Source: Eubacterium sp. (GTDB lineage: Bacteria > Bacillota > Clostridia > Oscillospirales > Acutalibacteraceae). From it: DNA of 33,262 nt. Shown here one piece after another: positions 6,960-16,104 of the stretch. The notes under the pieces were generated by a model. It searched no databases and was not told where the DNA came from. It saw only the letters and a list, made by a program, of their open reading frames with translations. The stretch is taken from contig JAFSTE010000022.1 of assembly GCA_017450645.1 (NCBI GenBank), positions 1 to 33,262 on the forward strand, read 5' to 3'. A program made the position numbers and the translations under genes. Numbering within the stretch: position 1 is the stretch's first letter; the number at the start of each line of letters is the position of its first letter.

Positions 6960-8648
6960 TTACATAGATTCGGGTGCATCAATTTTGAGCATCGTAATTA
7001 CATTGTAAATAGCAATCTTTACCGCTGTACAAAGGTAAAGCCTTGCGTTCATAACTTCCTTGTCGTCAACCACAACCCTGTGCGCGCTGTAGAACTTATG
7101 AAACAGCGTTGCAAGCTCGACAACATAGTGCGTAACCCTTGCGGGGTCGTAGCTTTTTGCAGCGCCGATAATCTCGTCGGTCAGCAGGCTGAGGTGGGTT
7201 ATGAGGTCGCGCTCCTCGTCGCTGTTAAGCGCGTTGAGCGACTCGATACTCGGCTCGTAAACCTCGAAGCCCTGCTCCTTAGCTCGCCTTAAAATCGAAC
7301 AGATTCGCGCGTGTGCGTACTGAACATAATATACCGGGTTGTCGCTTGACTGCTTAGCCGCAAGCTCTAAATCAAAGTCGAAATGAGAGTTCGGCTCGCG
7401 CAGGTTAAAGAAGAACCTTGCCGCGTCAATCGGCACCTCGTCAAGAAGCGTGTTTAGCGTAATCGCCTTGCCGCTTCGCTTAGAAAGCTTAATTGTTTCG
7501 CCGTCGCGCACCAGGCGTACCATCTGCATAATAACTATATCGAGTCTGTCAGCGTCAAGGCCGAGCGCAGTAAGCGCAGCCTTCATACGCGGAACATAGC
7601 CGTGGTGGTCGGCGCCGAGCACATCGATAGCCTTGTCAAACCCTCTTGTTACAAGCTTGTTGTAGTGGTAGGCGATGTCGGGTACGATGTAGGTCGGAAG
7701 TCCGTTTGCGCGGATAAGGACGATGTCCTTGTCGTTGCCGAATTCGCTCGCCTTGAACCAGAGCGCGCCGTCCTGCTCGTAGGTAACGCCCTTGTCCTTG
7801 AGCGCCTGAATAACTCTGTCTACCGAGCCGTCGTTGTGAAGAGTTGACTCTCTGAACCAGTTATCGTAAGTAATTCTGTATTTTTTAAGGTCGCGTTCAA
7901 GCCCTGCGATGTTTTGCGGAAGCGCAAAGTCGACGAGCGCCTTTCTGCGCTCCTCGCTGCTTGTGTCGGCGTATTTGTCGCCGTACTCCGCCTTGAAGTT
8001 CTCTGCGTGCTCGATAATGTCAGCGCCGTGGTACGCGTCCTCGGGCATTTCCGTATCCCTGCCGCACGCCTGGAGATATCTTACCTCGAGCGAGGTGGCA
8101 AACTTTTCAATCTGATTACCCGCGTCGTTGATGTAAAATTCTCTGCTTACATCAAAGCCTGCACATTCGAGCACCGACGACAGACAGTCGCCGATAGCGC
8201 CGCCGCGCGCGTTACCGATATGCATAGGTCCTGTCGGGTTGGCGGATACAAACTCAACGAGATAGCGCTTGCCCTTGCCGTAGTCTGATTTACCGTAGTC
8301 GTCGCCGCAGGATACTACATCCATAAGGATTTTTGAGTAGTATTCGTCCGACAAAAAGAAGTTGATAAAGCCGGGGCCTGCGATTTCTGCCTTTTCAAAC
8401 AGTGTGCCCGATAAATCGAGGTTTGATACAATGCTTTCGGCAATAATTTTAGGAGCTTTTTTAAACGCTCTTGCGCCCGCCATAGCGATATTTGTAGAAA
8501 AATCGCCGTTCTTTTTGTCCGAGGGCTTTTCGATTATAAACTGCGGCAACTCAGCTTCGGGCAGGTCGCCGTTTTTAATCGCGGTATTTACCGCCTCGGT
8601 GATTTTATTTTTTAACTCATTTTGAGTGTCTTTTACAATTTTTGACAT
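6960..8648 (-). CDS. argS: Arginyl-tRNA synthetase
   Basis: ArgS is the class I synthetase that charges tRNA-Arg with arginine in the cytoplasm. The 562-aa length is normal. An N-terminal Add-1 domain (about 1-100) is followed by the ANPTGPMHIGN signature with HIGN at 143-146. A KLSKRSG form of the KMSKS loop lies at 387-393, and the C-terminal DALR anticodon-binding domain occupies about 440-562. GGGAGA precedes the ATG. The order DUF1934-argS matches the ywiB-argS neighbourhood known in Bacillus. The glutamate racemase gene at the head of the operon ties it to growth functions. Confidence 0.97.
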   Translation of the reverse strand: MSKIVKDTQNELKNKITEAVNTAIKNGDLPEAELPQFIIEKPSDKKNGDFSTNIAMAGARAFKKAPKIIAESIVSNLDLSGTLFEKAEIAGPGFINFFLSDEYYSKILMDVVSCGDDYGKSDYGKGKRYLVEFVSANPTGPMHIGNARGGAIGDCLSSVLECAGFDVSREFYINDAGNQIEKFATSLEVRYLQACGRDTEMPEDAYHGADIIEHAENFKAEYGDKYADTSSEERRKALVDFALPQNIAGLERDLKKYRITYDNWFRESTLHNDGSVDRVIQALKDKGVTYEQDGALWFKASEFGNDKDIVLIRANGLPTYIVPDIAYHYNKLVTRGFDKAIDVLGADHHGYVPRMKAALTALGLDADRLDIVIMQMVRLVRDGETIKLSKRSGKAITLNTLLDEVPIDAARFFFNLREPNSHFDFDLELAAKQSSDNPVYYVQYAHARICSILRRAKEQGFEVYEPSIESLNALNSDEERDLITHLSLLTDEIIGAAKSYDPARVTHYVVELATLFHKFYSAHRVVVDDKEVMNARLYLCTAVKIAIYNVITMLKIDAPESM

Positions 8649-8662
8649 CTTGTTCTCCCAAA

Positions 8663-9088
8663 TCAGTTTATCTTAACATCGACTCTTACCTCGTTCTCGG
8701 AGGTGAGAGCGCCGTTAACATCAATATCATAGCTAAAGAAAAATGAGCCTTCGCCGTTGTCGAAAGAATTCTCAATATTCTTGCCGTAAATGCCCATCAG
8801 TATGTCGCCGACGCCCGTTGCGTAGTTACAAAGATTGCGCTTTGAGCGCTCGATAAGCAGCAACGAACCGTGCTTGCCCGTACGCATAAGCTCAACCGAG
8901 GATTCGTCCTTTTTAATCGTAAGCTTAGTGTTAAGCGACTCCATAGGCGGCTCCTGCTCCTCCTTGTAGCGAAGGATAAAGCAGTCGTCCTTTTCCTCAA
9001 TCGTGCCGACGGTGGTCATTTCAATTTTATCCCTGTCGCGTCCGTATTTCTGACGGCCGACAATCTTAATCAGTGCATTTTTATTCAT
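8663..9088 (-). CDS. DUF1934 (YwiB-like) beta-barrel protein
   Basis: This 141-aa protein matches the DUF1934 family by size, by its alternating strand pattern (for example EKDDCFILRYKEEQEP and RTGKHGSLLLIERSKRN), by the closing SYDIDVNG segment and by its position upstream of argS. The family adopts a small calycin-like barrel and has no established function. Its ATG follows the murI stop directly (9089/9088), so translation is likely coupled. Residues 1-20 contain no signal peptide, so the protein is cytoplasmic. Confidence 0.85.
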   Translation of the reverse strand: MNKNALIKIVGRQKYGRDRDKIEMTTVGTIEEKDDCFILRYKEEQEPPMESLNTKLTIKKDESSVELMRTGKHGSLLLIERSKRNLCNYATGVGDILMGIYGKNIENSFDNGEGSFFFSYDIDVNGALTSENEVRVDVKIN

Positions 9089-9904
9089 TTATATTACCTT
9101 AAAAATATCAATAAATTCGCAGCTGTCGGATATATCCTCGCCGAGAAGCACCCTTGCAACATCACAGAAATTTTGCGTCTTGTCGGATACAAAAAATCTT
9201 TGCGCGCCCTTGTGTTCGGCGTCGTTTTCGATACCGTTAGCGCTAAGTGCCTCTTTGACATAGCGTGCTTCCTCAAGTCCCGTGTCAATAAGCGTTACGC
9301 CGTTTCCTGCAACCTTCTGGATAATCGGTGCGAGAATAGGGAAGTGCGTGCAGCCGAGGATAATCGTATCCGCGCCCGCGTTGATAATCGGCTCGATATA
9401 TCTTTTAACCGCGGCGTTAGTAACCTCGTCGTCGATGTCAATCCAGTTGCTCTCGACCAGCGACACCAAAAGCGGACACGAAGCCGAAACAACCTTAATA
9501 TCGCTGTCGTAAGCCTTAATCTCGTCGTCAAAAGCGCCGCTGTTAATAGTTGCGCTTGTGCCCATAACGCCGATAATCTTGTTTTTTGTGGCGTTTACCG
9601 CAGCTCTCGCCGACGGCTTGGTGATACCCGTAGTGGGCAGCCCCGTCATTTCGAGCACATTGGAAGCGGCGGTGGACACCGTACCGCAGGCAGCGACAAT
9701 CATCTTACACGAAAAGCTCTTTAAGAACTTAATGTCCTGCGCTGCATAGGTTTCGACGGTTTCGTTAGACCTTGTGCCGTAGGGCACTCTGCCCGTATCG
9801 CCGAAATAGATTATATCCTCGTTGGGCAAAAGCTTTTTCATAGCCCTTACCGTAGAAAGACCGCCGAGTCCCGAGTCAAAAACGCCGATTGGCCTGTTAT
9901 CCAT
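9089..9904 (-). CDS. murI: Glutamate racemase
   Basis: MurI converts L-glutamate to D-glutamate for peptidoglycan. The 271-aa protein begins MDNRPIGVFDSGLGG, the family N-terminus, with the FDSG motif at 9-12. The two catalytic cysteines are Cys73 (AACGTVST) and Cys185 (GCTHFP). The first motif differs from the common ACNTAT form. I chose ATG 9904 because AAGGA (9918-9914) is 9 nt upstream. A TTG at 9913 would abut that site with no spacer. It heads the operon murI-DUF1934-argS-radical SAM. A promoter lies at 9953-9981. Confidence 0.95.
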   Translation of the reverse strand: MDNRPIGVFDSGLGGLSTVRAMKKLLPNEDIIYFGDTGRVPYGTRSNETVETYAAQDIKFLKSFSCKMIVAACGTVSTAASNVLEMTGLPTTGITKPSARAAVNATKNKIIGVMGTSATINSGAFDDEIKAYDSDIKVVSASCPLLVSLVESNWIDIDDEVTNAAVKRYIEPIINAGADTIILGCTHFPILAPIIQKVAGNGVTLIDTGLEEARYVKEALSANGIENDAEHKGAQRFFVSDKTQNFCDVARVLLGEDISDSCEFIDIFKVI

Positions 9905-9952
9905 AGCTTTCAATCCTTAATATAGTAATAGTCAGTCGTATTCAAGTTAAAT

Positions 9953-9981
9953 ATTTTAACACATTATTTAGATAATATCAA
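9953..9981 (-). promoter_or_regulatory. Putative promoter of the murI-argS operon
   Basis: Read on the minus strand: TTGATA (9981-9976), 17 nt, TAAAAT (9958-9953). The -10 lies within an interrupted palindrome GTTAAA-TAT-TTTAAC (9946-9960). The surrounding 100 bp is very AT-rich, so alternative -10 elements exist. Confidence 0.5.
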
Positions 9982-10066
9982 TATAAATTTTATATAATAT
10001 AATCCCATTTGCCGTACGTTAATTAGTTTACACTGTATAGTGTGGGCAGACATAGCCTACCCGCTA

Positions 10067-10186
10067 ATGCGGAATTCGGATTGCGGAATGCGGAATTTCG
10101 GGTCGCTACGCTCCGCTTGTATTAAGGGCGAGTAAGCTTTGAACTTGACCTTTACCATCAAACTTGAGTCTTGAGACTTGAGACTA
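10067..10186. repeat. Decayed intergenic repeats (GCGGAAT and CTTGAGACT families)
   Basis: This non-coding stretch between murI and the BspA gene holds GCGGAAT repeated three times (10074-10106, with an embedded GGAATTCGGA). It then has TTGAGTCTTGAGACTTGAGAC (10164-10184). The second motif also forms the ends of the 111-bp element at 26808-26918, so it belongs to a dispersed family. No gene is visible between 9905 and 10217. Confidence 0.6.
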
Positions 10187-10222
10187 AATAACAAAAGCTC
10201 CCAATCGGGAGCTTTTGTTATT
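10187..10222 (-). terminator. Terminator overlapping the stop codon of the BspA-like gene
   Basis: AATAACAAAAGCTCCC and its exact complement surround a 4-nt loop, giving a 16-bp stem. The stop codon (10220-10218) lies in the upstream arm, and the T-rich outer arm forms the tail. Confidence 0.88.
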
Positions 10223-13200
10223 TTACTCTTATAGTTACCGTCACCGTTTTTGTAATCTTTTTATATGTCGCGTTGCCCGCCGCGGTGACCTTAACTTTAA
10301 TGGTATATTTGCCTTTTTTAAGCCCTTTCTTTACCGTGATTTTGCCTGCGCTGTTTACGGCGATTTTTTTATTGCCGCTCGATTTTTTAAAGCTTACCTT
10401 GCCCTTTGCATTGCTTATCTTAAAGGCATCCTTTTTAAGCACGGTTTGGTTTTTCTTTTTAAGCTTAGCGTACTTAACCGTAACCGTTTTGCCCTTGGCA
10501 ACAAGCGGATTTTTCTTTTTAGGCAGCTTTGCAATCGTTTCGGTCCTTGTCTTGCCGCACACAATGCAGTAGTAAGTATAAACACCCGTTGAAGTAATAG
10601 TGGGCTCTTTTGTCAAAACTTCTTCGCCCCAGATGTGACCGTCTGCAGGCGTTTTGTCACCGATATAAGAATAGCCACACTCGTCGCAGGTGTATGTTGT
10701 ATAACCTCCATCGGTACACGTTGGGTAAGTTTCAACCGCATTATAATGGTGACCAAGCGCATCAACATATGTGTCCTTATAGCTTTTGCCGCACCTTGTA
10801 CATATATGAGTGGTATAACCTTTATCGGTGCAATTTGGTTTGGTTAGAACATCATTATAATGGTGACCAAGCGCATCAACAAATTCGGATTTTAACGTTT
10901 TATCGCAATATTTGCAATGTGTTAAATTATATCCCTCATTTTCGCAAGTAGGCGCAATCGTTTCAACGTTTTCGTTATCCCACTCGTGTATCGGGTCAAA
11001 TGTTCTGCTGTAATTTGTAGCATAACTCTCGGCAGTTGAGTTGTGATAACCTGTTATCTTTGCCGAAGCGGGGAAAACTGTTGCAGAATTATAAATTGAG
11101 CAATTCTTACTGTTTAGGATTATTTGCTCAATGCTTGTACAATTGTTGAAAGCATTATTGCGTATGTATTTTACACTTTTGGGTATAGCAACAGATGTAA
11201 TATTTGTACGTGCAGAAAAGCAAGCAGTACAAATTAATTTTGTTCCGCTTTTAATACTAAGCTCACCGTAAATGTTGGAATTTGAAGCTACGGCATACTC
11301 GCCAATGTATAAAACACCATTTTGCCAATGTGAACTGTCATTATAGTATTCTGTGCCGTAAATTGTATTGCCGCCCATTGCTGTAATTGTAGAAGGCAAT
11401 GAAATATCGTAAAGGTTTTTGCAATTAATAAAAGCGTAGCTGTTAACGAGGGTGTAACCTGTAGGTACAGTAACAGAATTGAGATAATTATTGTATGCAA
11501 AAGCAGAACTGCCAATGTACTTTACAGTATAGCCATCAATTGTGCTCGGCAAGGTTAAACTTGTTGCATTACCGTAATAATTTGTGATTGTCGCTATGTT
11601 AGAATCACTTAAATTATATGAATACTCGTTAATACCACAAACTGTACAGATGTTGTTTTCAAAAATGTGACTATGATTAGAGTAATTATAATAAATCGTT
11701 GCATTTAATAGTGGCTCATTATCTTTTCCCAAATCACCATGATAATTATCAATTTGGATTTTGTCCCAGTCTTCTTTAGAACCGGTGTAATAGACGCTCT
11801 TCAAGTTTGTGTTACCAAAAGCATGCCCTTCTATGATGGTAACAGAACATGGTATGTTAATACTAGTTAACTTTTTAAGATTAAAAAAAGCACCAGAATC
11901 TATAGTAGTTATACCATCAGGTATAACGGTGTTTAAAGAACCGGTAATCAATCTATTGGTAGATGTTTCAATGAGGGCATTACAGTTATCTCTGCTGTCA
12001 TATACAGAGTTTTCACTATCAACTATGATACTTGATAAGTTTTCACATTTATAAAAAGAATTTCCTGCAATATCAGATACGTTTTTTGATATAAATACAC
12101 TTTCTAAGTTTGTGCAATTTGCAAATGCATCAGAACCAATACTTGTTACACTGTTTGGCAAAGTGATACTTTTTAGATTTATGCAATTTTCAAAGGTGTT
12201 GTACTCTAATTTAGTGATGTTTTCAGATAAACATATACTAGTCAAACTGGAACATCCCATAAAGGCTCTTGCACCAATGAATTTTACGCTATTAGGTATC
12301 GTAATTGTTTCGAGAGATTTACAGTCTTCGAAAAAGCCTGCGCGTGCTACTCCAAAACCGCCATCAGAGTCTAAGCCATCAATATTATTACTTAGAACAC
12401 AACTTTGCAAACTGGTGCACCCGTAAAAAATTGCACGACCTACAGTGTTTACACTGTCGGGCATTACAAAGCTTTTTAAACTACGGCACATTGAAAATGC
12501 AGTATCACCAATGTATGTAACACTGTTTGGTATGTCAATGCTTGTTAAACTTTTGCAACCAGCAAATGCACCTTCACGGATATATTCTAGGTGTTCAGGA
12601 AGCACAACACTTACTAAACTTATGCAACTATTAAAAGTGTTTTCATTCATATATTTTAAGTTTTTAGGGAGTACCACAGATTCTAAACTACGGCACATTG
12701 AAAATGCGTACCATCCAATATTGTTTACACTGTTTGGTAAGTTTATATTTTTTAAGTTATAACACGAAGCAAACGCAAAACGACCAATACTTGTAATACC
12801 GTTACCTATTGATACGCTTGTTAAACTGCTGCAACTAGCAAATGCATCATTGCCAATGTATGTAACACTGTTTGGTATGTTAATGCTTGTTAAACTAGTG
12901 CAACGATAAAACGCGCCTTCGCCAATACTTGTAACGTTGGTAGGTATAATAGTATTATTACAACCGATTATTAATGTGCTTGTTGCCGTTTCAATTATTG
13001 CATTACAGTTGTCTCTACTGTCATAATATGGGTTGCCGCTTGCAACCGTTATGCTTGATAAACTGCTGCAAATATAAAATGCTTCAGCGCCAATGCTTGT
13101 AACGCTGTTAGGTATATCAATACTTGTCAAACTGCTGCAACCCCAAAATGCATGTTCGCCAATGCTTGTAACGCTGTTAGGTATGTTAACGCTTGTTAAA

Positions 13201-15095
13201 CTGCTGCAAGAATTAAATGCACTAACGCAAATGCTTGTAACACCGTTTGGTATATTGATGCTCGTTAAACTGCTGCAACCCAAAAATGCTTGCTCTCCTA
13301 TTGCTGTTACAGGGTAGCCGTCTATTTTGCTCGGTATGAGTACTTTTGTCGGGCTGCCTGTGTAGCCTGTGATGGTTACTTCGTCGTTTGAAACCGAGTA
13401 TGTAAGCTCTGCGTAGTTGCCGTAATAAGTGTCTGTGCCGCTTATGCCGCCATATTTTGTGCCGCTTGGCGATACATATTTTTGACTGCCTGTGCAGCAT
13501 TTGTCAACCATTTTGCCGTTTTCTAAGTGGAAGTACAGCCTAATCGGGCTGTTTGATTCTTTGTAGATTTCCCACTCTACCTTGGCAGTGGCTTTCCAAA
13601 GCAGCAGGTCGATTTTAAGCTCTGCGCCAACCTTAAAATACAGATGAGCTGACAGCGTAACGCACTGCGTATATTTGCCCGATGCCGTGGTTGTAGCTTG
13701 CACGCTTGCCTTTGAAAGCACGCCGATATCTGCATATATACCCGCCTTTGCGGTGACAATTTTAATGCCTACGCCAATTTTAACACCTATTTTGCACGAG
13801 CCTTCAAGTGTGTATGTAAACTTCTCTTTGCTAAAAGAGGAGATGTTGTGCATACCGTCTTCGTCTTTGGTATAACCCAAAACGATGTTGTAGGTCTGCT
13901 TAAGCTCTGCTTTGCCTTGAAAATTAATCTCCGGCTTAAATTCAAAATAGCCGATACCCGCAACGGGGATTGTACCTAAATCGCCAAGCTCGTCATCTAA
14001 ATCGTTTGTGATATCAGTAAAGTTGAACTGCGCATCAAAGCTTATGCCAAGCTTGCATGAGGCTTTTGCTTCAAAAACCTTTTGGTCGGTGATTTGCTTA
14101 GCAGATAACTTGATGTCGGAGATAGAAATCTCTACATTAACAGAGTTACCGCCTGCAAGATAAATCTTTTTGGCGAGTTTAATACTCGTTTTTGGTTTTG
14201 ATTTGCCGCCTTTTAATAACGAATTAGCTGACGAATCGCCGACAACCTCGTAGCCCTCGGCGGGTATAAAATCGCTTGCGTCAACATCAAACGCTGTTTG
14301 CATATCAACGCTTTCTACAGCTTCCTCGTCAACGTCCTCAGACGTTTTGATTGTAAGGCTGTCGCCGTTATCCGTAACCTTTGTTGCGGTATATACAACG
14401 GGTATGCCGTTAGAATAAACAACAAAGGTGTCGCCCTGTTTGATGTCGTAATTTGTGCTGTGGATTACAACCTCGTTGTCGTTAAAATCAACCTCGGTGT
14501 CGGCAGAAACCTCAATAACACCATCGTTGTATTCAAAGGTGCTGTCGTAGTTTTCGTCAATCTCGTCGCCTTTAAGCGTTTTTTGCGCGTCGGCAAGCAT
14601 GGTTTCAATTTCGCTTGTGGTTACCTTTTGCTCGGGGTTAAAATTGCTGCTCTCGTCAAGAGTCAGCCAGCTGTGGTCAACGGCAACCTGGTCGTCGTCG
14701 GGGTAGGCGCAGCTTTGCCAATCGGCAAAGGAGTATTCAAAATCGTCGTCCTTTTCAAGCTCCCATTTAAGGCAAAAATTAAGCGTTTGCGACGCAAACT
14801 CCCTTGTGATGTCGCCCTCGGGGTCAACGGGGTCGCCCGCCTCAACATCAACCAAACCAAACTCAGCCGCAACCAAAATGTCGCGGTAGTACGGCGACTC
14901 GTCCGTAAGGTCGCTGAAATAGTTGTCGGGGTAATTATCCTCCTCAACCGTCATTTCAAAAAGCTGAGTAAGCTCGCTAAGCCACTCAGCGCGGTTAGAG
15001 ATATTAACCTCTGTCGCAAGCGCGGACAAATCAACGCAGATAACAGAGCTGATTATCATTACTGCCGCAAGTATTGTACTGATTGCCTTTTTCAT
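10218..15095 (-). CDS. Giant secreted BspA-type leucine-rich-repeat protein
   Basis: This 1625-aa exported protein starts with a signal peptide (MKKAISTILAAVMIISSVIC, cut near 28) after GGGGAG. Residues about 35-190 resemble two S-layer-homology modules (YFSDLTDESPYYRDI...GLV...ITREFASQ), which could tie it to the cell wall. A beta-rich region with no recognised family covers about 200-540. About 560-1130 is a long run of 23-residue BspA/LRR_5 repeats of the form SLTSINIPNSVTSIGxxAFxGC, with a further block near 1160-1340. About 1370-1525 has Cys-pair modules (PTCTDGGYTTYTCDECG). The end is a Lys-rich Ig-like domain. BspA-type proteins bind host matrix or other cells; an adhesin role is inferred. 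It is monocistronic. Confidence 0.88.
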   Translation of the reverse strand: MKKAISTILAAVMIISSVICVDLSALATEVNISNRAEWLSELTQLFEMTVEEDNYPDNYFSDLTDESPYYRDILVAAEFGLVDVEAGDPVDPEGDITREFASQTLNFCLKWELEKDDDFEYSFADWQSCAYPDDDQVAVDHSWLTLDESSNFNPEQKVTTSEIETMLADAQKTLKGDEIDENYDSTFEYNDGVIEVSADTEVDFNDNEVVIHSTNYDIKQGDTFVVYSNGIPVVYTATKVTDNGDSLTIKTSEDVDEEAVESVDMQTAFDVDASDFIPAEGYEVVGDSSANSLLKGGKSKPKTSIKLAKKIYLAGGNSVNVEISISDIKLSAKQITDQKVFEAKASCKLGISFDAQFNFTDITNDLDDELGDLGTIPVAGIGYFEFKPEINFQGKAELKQTYNIVLGYTKDEDGMHNISSFSKEKFTYTLEGSCKIGVKIGVGIKIVTAKAGIYADIGVLSKASVQATTTASGKYTQCVTLSAHLYFKVGAELKIDLLLWKATAKVEWEIYKESNSPIRLYFHLENGKMVDKCCTGSQKYVSPSGTKYGGISGTDTYYGNYAELTYSVSNDEVTITGYTGSPTKVLIPSKIDGYPVTAIGEQAFLGCSSLTSINIPNGVTSICVSAFNSCSSLTSVNIPNSVTSIGEHAFWGCSSLTSIDIPNSVTSIGAEAFYICSSLSSITVASGNPYYDSRDNCNAIIETATSTLIIGCNNTIIPTNVTSIGEGAFYRCTSLTSINIPNSVTYIGNDAFASCSSLTSVSIGNGITSIGRFAFASCYNLKNINLPNSVNNIGWYAFSMCRSLESVVLPKNLKYMNENTFNSCISLVSVVLPEHLEYIREGAFAGCKSLTSIDIPNSVTYIGDTAFSMCRSLKSFVMPDSVNTVGRAIFYGCTSLQSCVLSNNIDGLDSDGGFGVARAGFFEDCKSLETITIPNSVKFIGARAFMGCSSLTSICLSENITKLEYNTFENCINLKSITLPNSVTSIGSDAFANCTNLESVFISKNVSDIAGNSFYKCENLSSIIVDSENSVYDSRDNCNALIETSTNRLITGSLNTVIPDGITTIDSGAFFNLKKLTSINIPCSVTIIEGHAFGNTNLKSVYYTGSKEDWDKIQIDNYHGDLGKDNEPLLNATIYYNYSNHSHIFENNICTVCGINEYSYNLSDSNIATITNYYGNATSLTLPSTIDGYTVKYIGSSAFAYNNYLNSVTVPTGYTLVNSYAFINCKNLYDISLPSTITAMGGNTIYGTEYYNDSSHWQNGVLYIGEYAVASNSNIYGELSIKSGTKLICTACFSARTNITSVAIPKSVKYIRNNAFNNCTSIEQIILNSKNCSIYNSATVFPASAKITGYHNSTAESYATNYSRTFDPIHEWDNENVETIAPTCENEGYNLTHCKYCDKTLKSEFVDALGHHYNDVLTKPNCTDKGYTTHICTRCGKSYKDTYVDALGHHYNAVETYPTCTDGGYTTYTCDECGYSYIGDKTPADGHIWGEEVLTKEPTITSTGVYTYYCIVCGKTRTETIAKLPKKKNPLVAKGKTVTVKYAKLKKKNQTVLKKDAFKISNAKGKVSFKKSSGNKKIAVNSAGKITVKKGLKKGKYTIKVKVTAAGNATYKKITKTVTVTIRVK
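10595..10985 (-). repeat. Tandem Cys-pair module repeats in the C-terminus
   Basis: Units of about 38 residues (114 bp) repeat three to four times, each with CTxxGYTTxxC followed by CGxSY and a DALGHHYN linker. At DNA level the same 20-plus base block begins at both 10743 and 10857, consistent with recent duplication. The pattern of paired cysteines could bind metal or form disulfides. Confidence 0.75.
11800..13320 (-). repeat. 69-bp leucine-rich-repeat array
   Basis: The coding strand repeats a 69-bp unit encoding 23 residues (core IPNSVTSIG plus AFxGCSSLTS). Several neighbouring units are near-identical at DNA level, notably 13080-13300, which favours slippage and copy-number variation. 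The array looks more AT-rich than the gene's two ends. Confidence 0.85.
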
Positions 15096-15127
15096 ACCAA
15101 TCTCCCCAAACTAAAATATATAAATTC

Positions 15128-15156
15128 ATTTTAACATATAAAAATTTATCAGTCAA
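15128..15156 (-). promoter_or_regulatory. Promoter of the BspA-like gene
   Basis: On the minus strand: TTGACT (15156-15151), 17 nt, TAAAAT (15133-15128), about 30 nt upstream of the start codon. It is divergent from the promoter at 15193, with 36 bp between the two -35 boxes. Confidence 0.7.
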
Positions 15157-15192
15157 TAATTATAAAATTGATGCTTCTTTTTAAAATAAATA

Positions 15193-15221
15193 GTGACAAA
15201 GCGGCGCAATAGTGGTATAAT
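15193..15221 (+). promoter_or_regulatory. Promoter of the unknown three-gene operon
   Basis: GTGACA (15193-15198), 17 nt, TATAAT (15216-15221), 32 nt before the first start codon. Confidence 0.7.
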
Positions 15222-15252
15222 ACTATGGATTTAATTTGAAAGGACTACAGCT

Positions 15253-16092
15253 ATGCAGTTAAACGAAGCTTTTAAAATTGTAGAAAAAAATCTGTCGGGT
15301 ATCAACACCGAGCTTGGAATTAAGAAAACGGAGGAAACCGACAGCTCGATTACCTTTGGCGGCGAGAAGGGCGTTTACCGCCTTTCGCACGATGGCGAAA
15401 CTAACATTCTTTCGTTCGATTTCGCCTACGAAAACAACGGCGCCGAAACTCAGTTCAACACTATTTCAAGGAGTCTTTTTGAGCCCGAGCGCTCTGACGA
15501 GAGAGATGTAAAAAGTATTTCTAACGAGGTACGCGACGAGCTTGAAAAAATGTTTAACTCCAAAAAGCCCGTTGACCTCGACAAGGTTAAGATGCCTAAG
15601 GCGGTATCGAGAACTAAGGCTAAAAACGGTACTGTAAGCTATGACACAGACTCGCTTGCTAACCGTTTCGGTGTGCTTTATCCCGAGTTTAAGGACGAGA
15701 TTAAGCTCAATATCGCGACCTACGGCGAGTTTTTGCCCGAGACCTTCTTTACCGAGCACGGTAACGCAAAGGTGCTTGATGTTATCCAAAACGGCACCGC
15801 TCAGGAACAGAAAAAGCTGTTTAAAATGCTCGGCGAGGTATTCGAGGACGGCACTAACGAGGTGCAGGATATTATCGCGGTTACAATCCTCGGCGAAATG
15901 AAAAACGACCCCAAGATGATGGCGGTTGCCGACGAGTATATGACCGAGTATATGTCTGGTCCCGTTCACGAGGTTAACAAGATTACGGCTAAGAAAAATT
16001 CGTATACCAAAAAGCTTAAAAATCCGCCTGCGTATAAGCCGAAGAGAAACAAGAGCTTTTCGCTTACTAACGCACTCGGACAGGGTAAATAA
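15253..16092 (+). CDS. Conserved-looking hypothetical soluble protein
   Basis: This 279-aa protein is not one I recognise. It has no signal peptide or membrane helix and is highly charged. The N-terminal ~80 residues look like an alpha/beta fold (AFKIVEKNLSGIN, GVYRLSH, ILSFDFAYEN). A Lys-rich linker (about 115-130) follows. The helical C-terminal half is rich in acidic residues (LFKMLGEVFEDGTNEVQDII), and the protein ends in a basic tail (AYKPKRNKSFS). AAAGGA precedes the ATG. It is the first gene of an operon with two membrane proteins, 12 nt upstream of the second, so it may be their cytoplasmic partner. Function unknown. Confidence 0.85.
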   Translation: MQLNEAFKIVEKNLSGINTELGIKKTEETDSSITFGGEKGVYRLSHDGETNILSFDFAYENNGAETQFNTISRSLFEPERSDERDVKSISNEVRDELEKMFNSKKPVDLDKVKMPKAVSRTKAKNGTVSYDTDSLANRFGVLYPEFKDEIKLNIATYGEFLPETFFTEHGNAKVLDVIQNGTAQEQKKLFKMLGEVFEDGTNEVQDIIAVTILGEMKNDPKMMAVADEYMTEYMSGPVHEVNKITAKKNSYTKKLKNPPAYKPKRNKSFSLTNALGQGK

Positions 16093-16104
16093 AAGGACTT
16101 TTTT

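Noticed and set aside
8870-9724. A 284-codon plus-strand frame opposite murI and DUF1934
   Set aside because: Antisense to well-supported genes; composition reflects the complement of GC-rich third positions.
11800-13320. Regular repeats that could suggest a CRISPR array
   Set aside because: The 69-bp units are in frame and encode leucine-rich repeats, with no spacer structure or cas genes.
14298-15134. A 278-codon plus-strand frame opposite the BspA-like gene
   Set aside because: It lies fully antisense to a gene with a signal peptide, ribosome site and promoter, and its translation has no recognisable domain.
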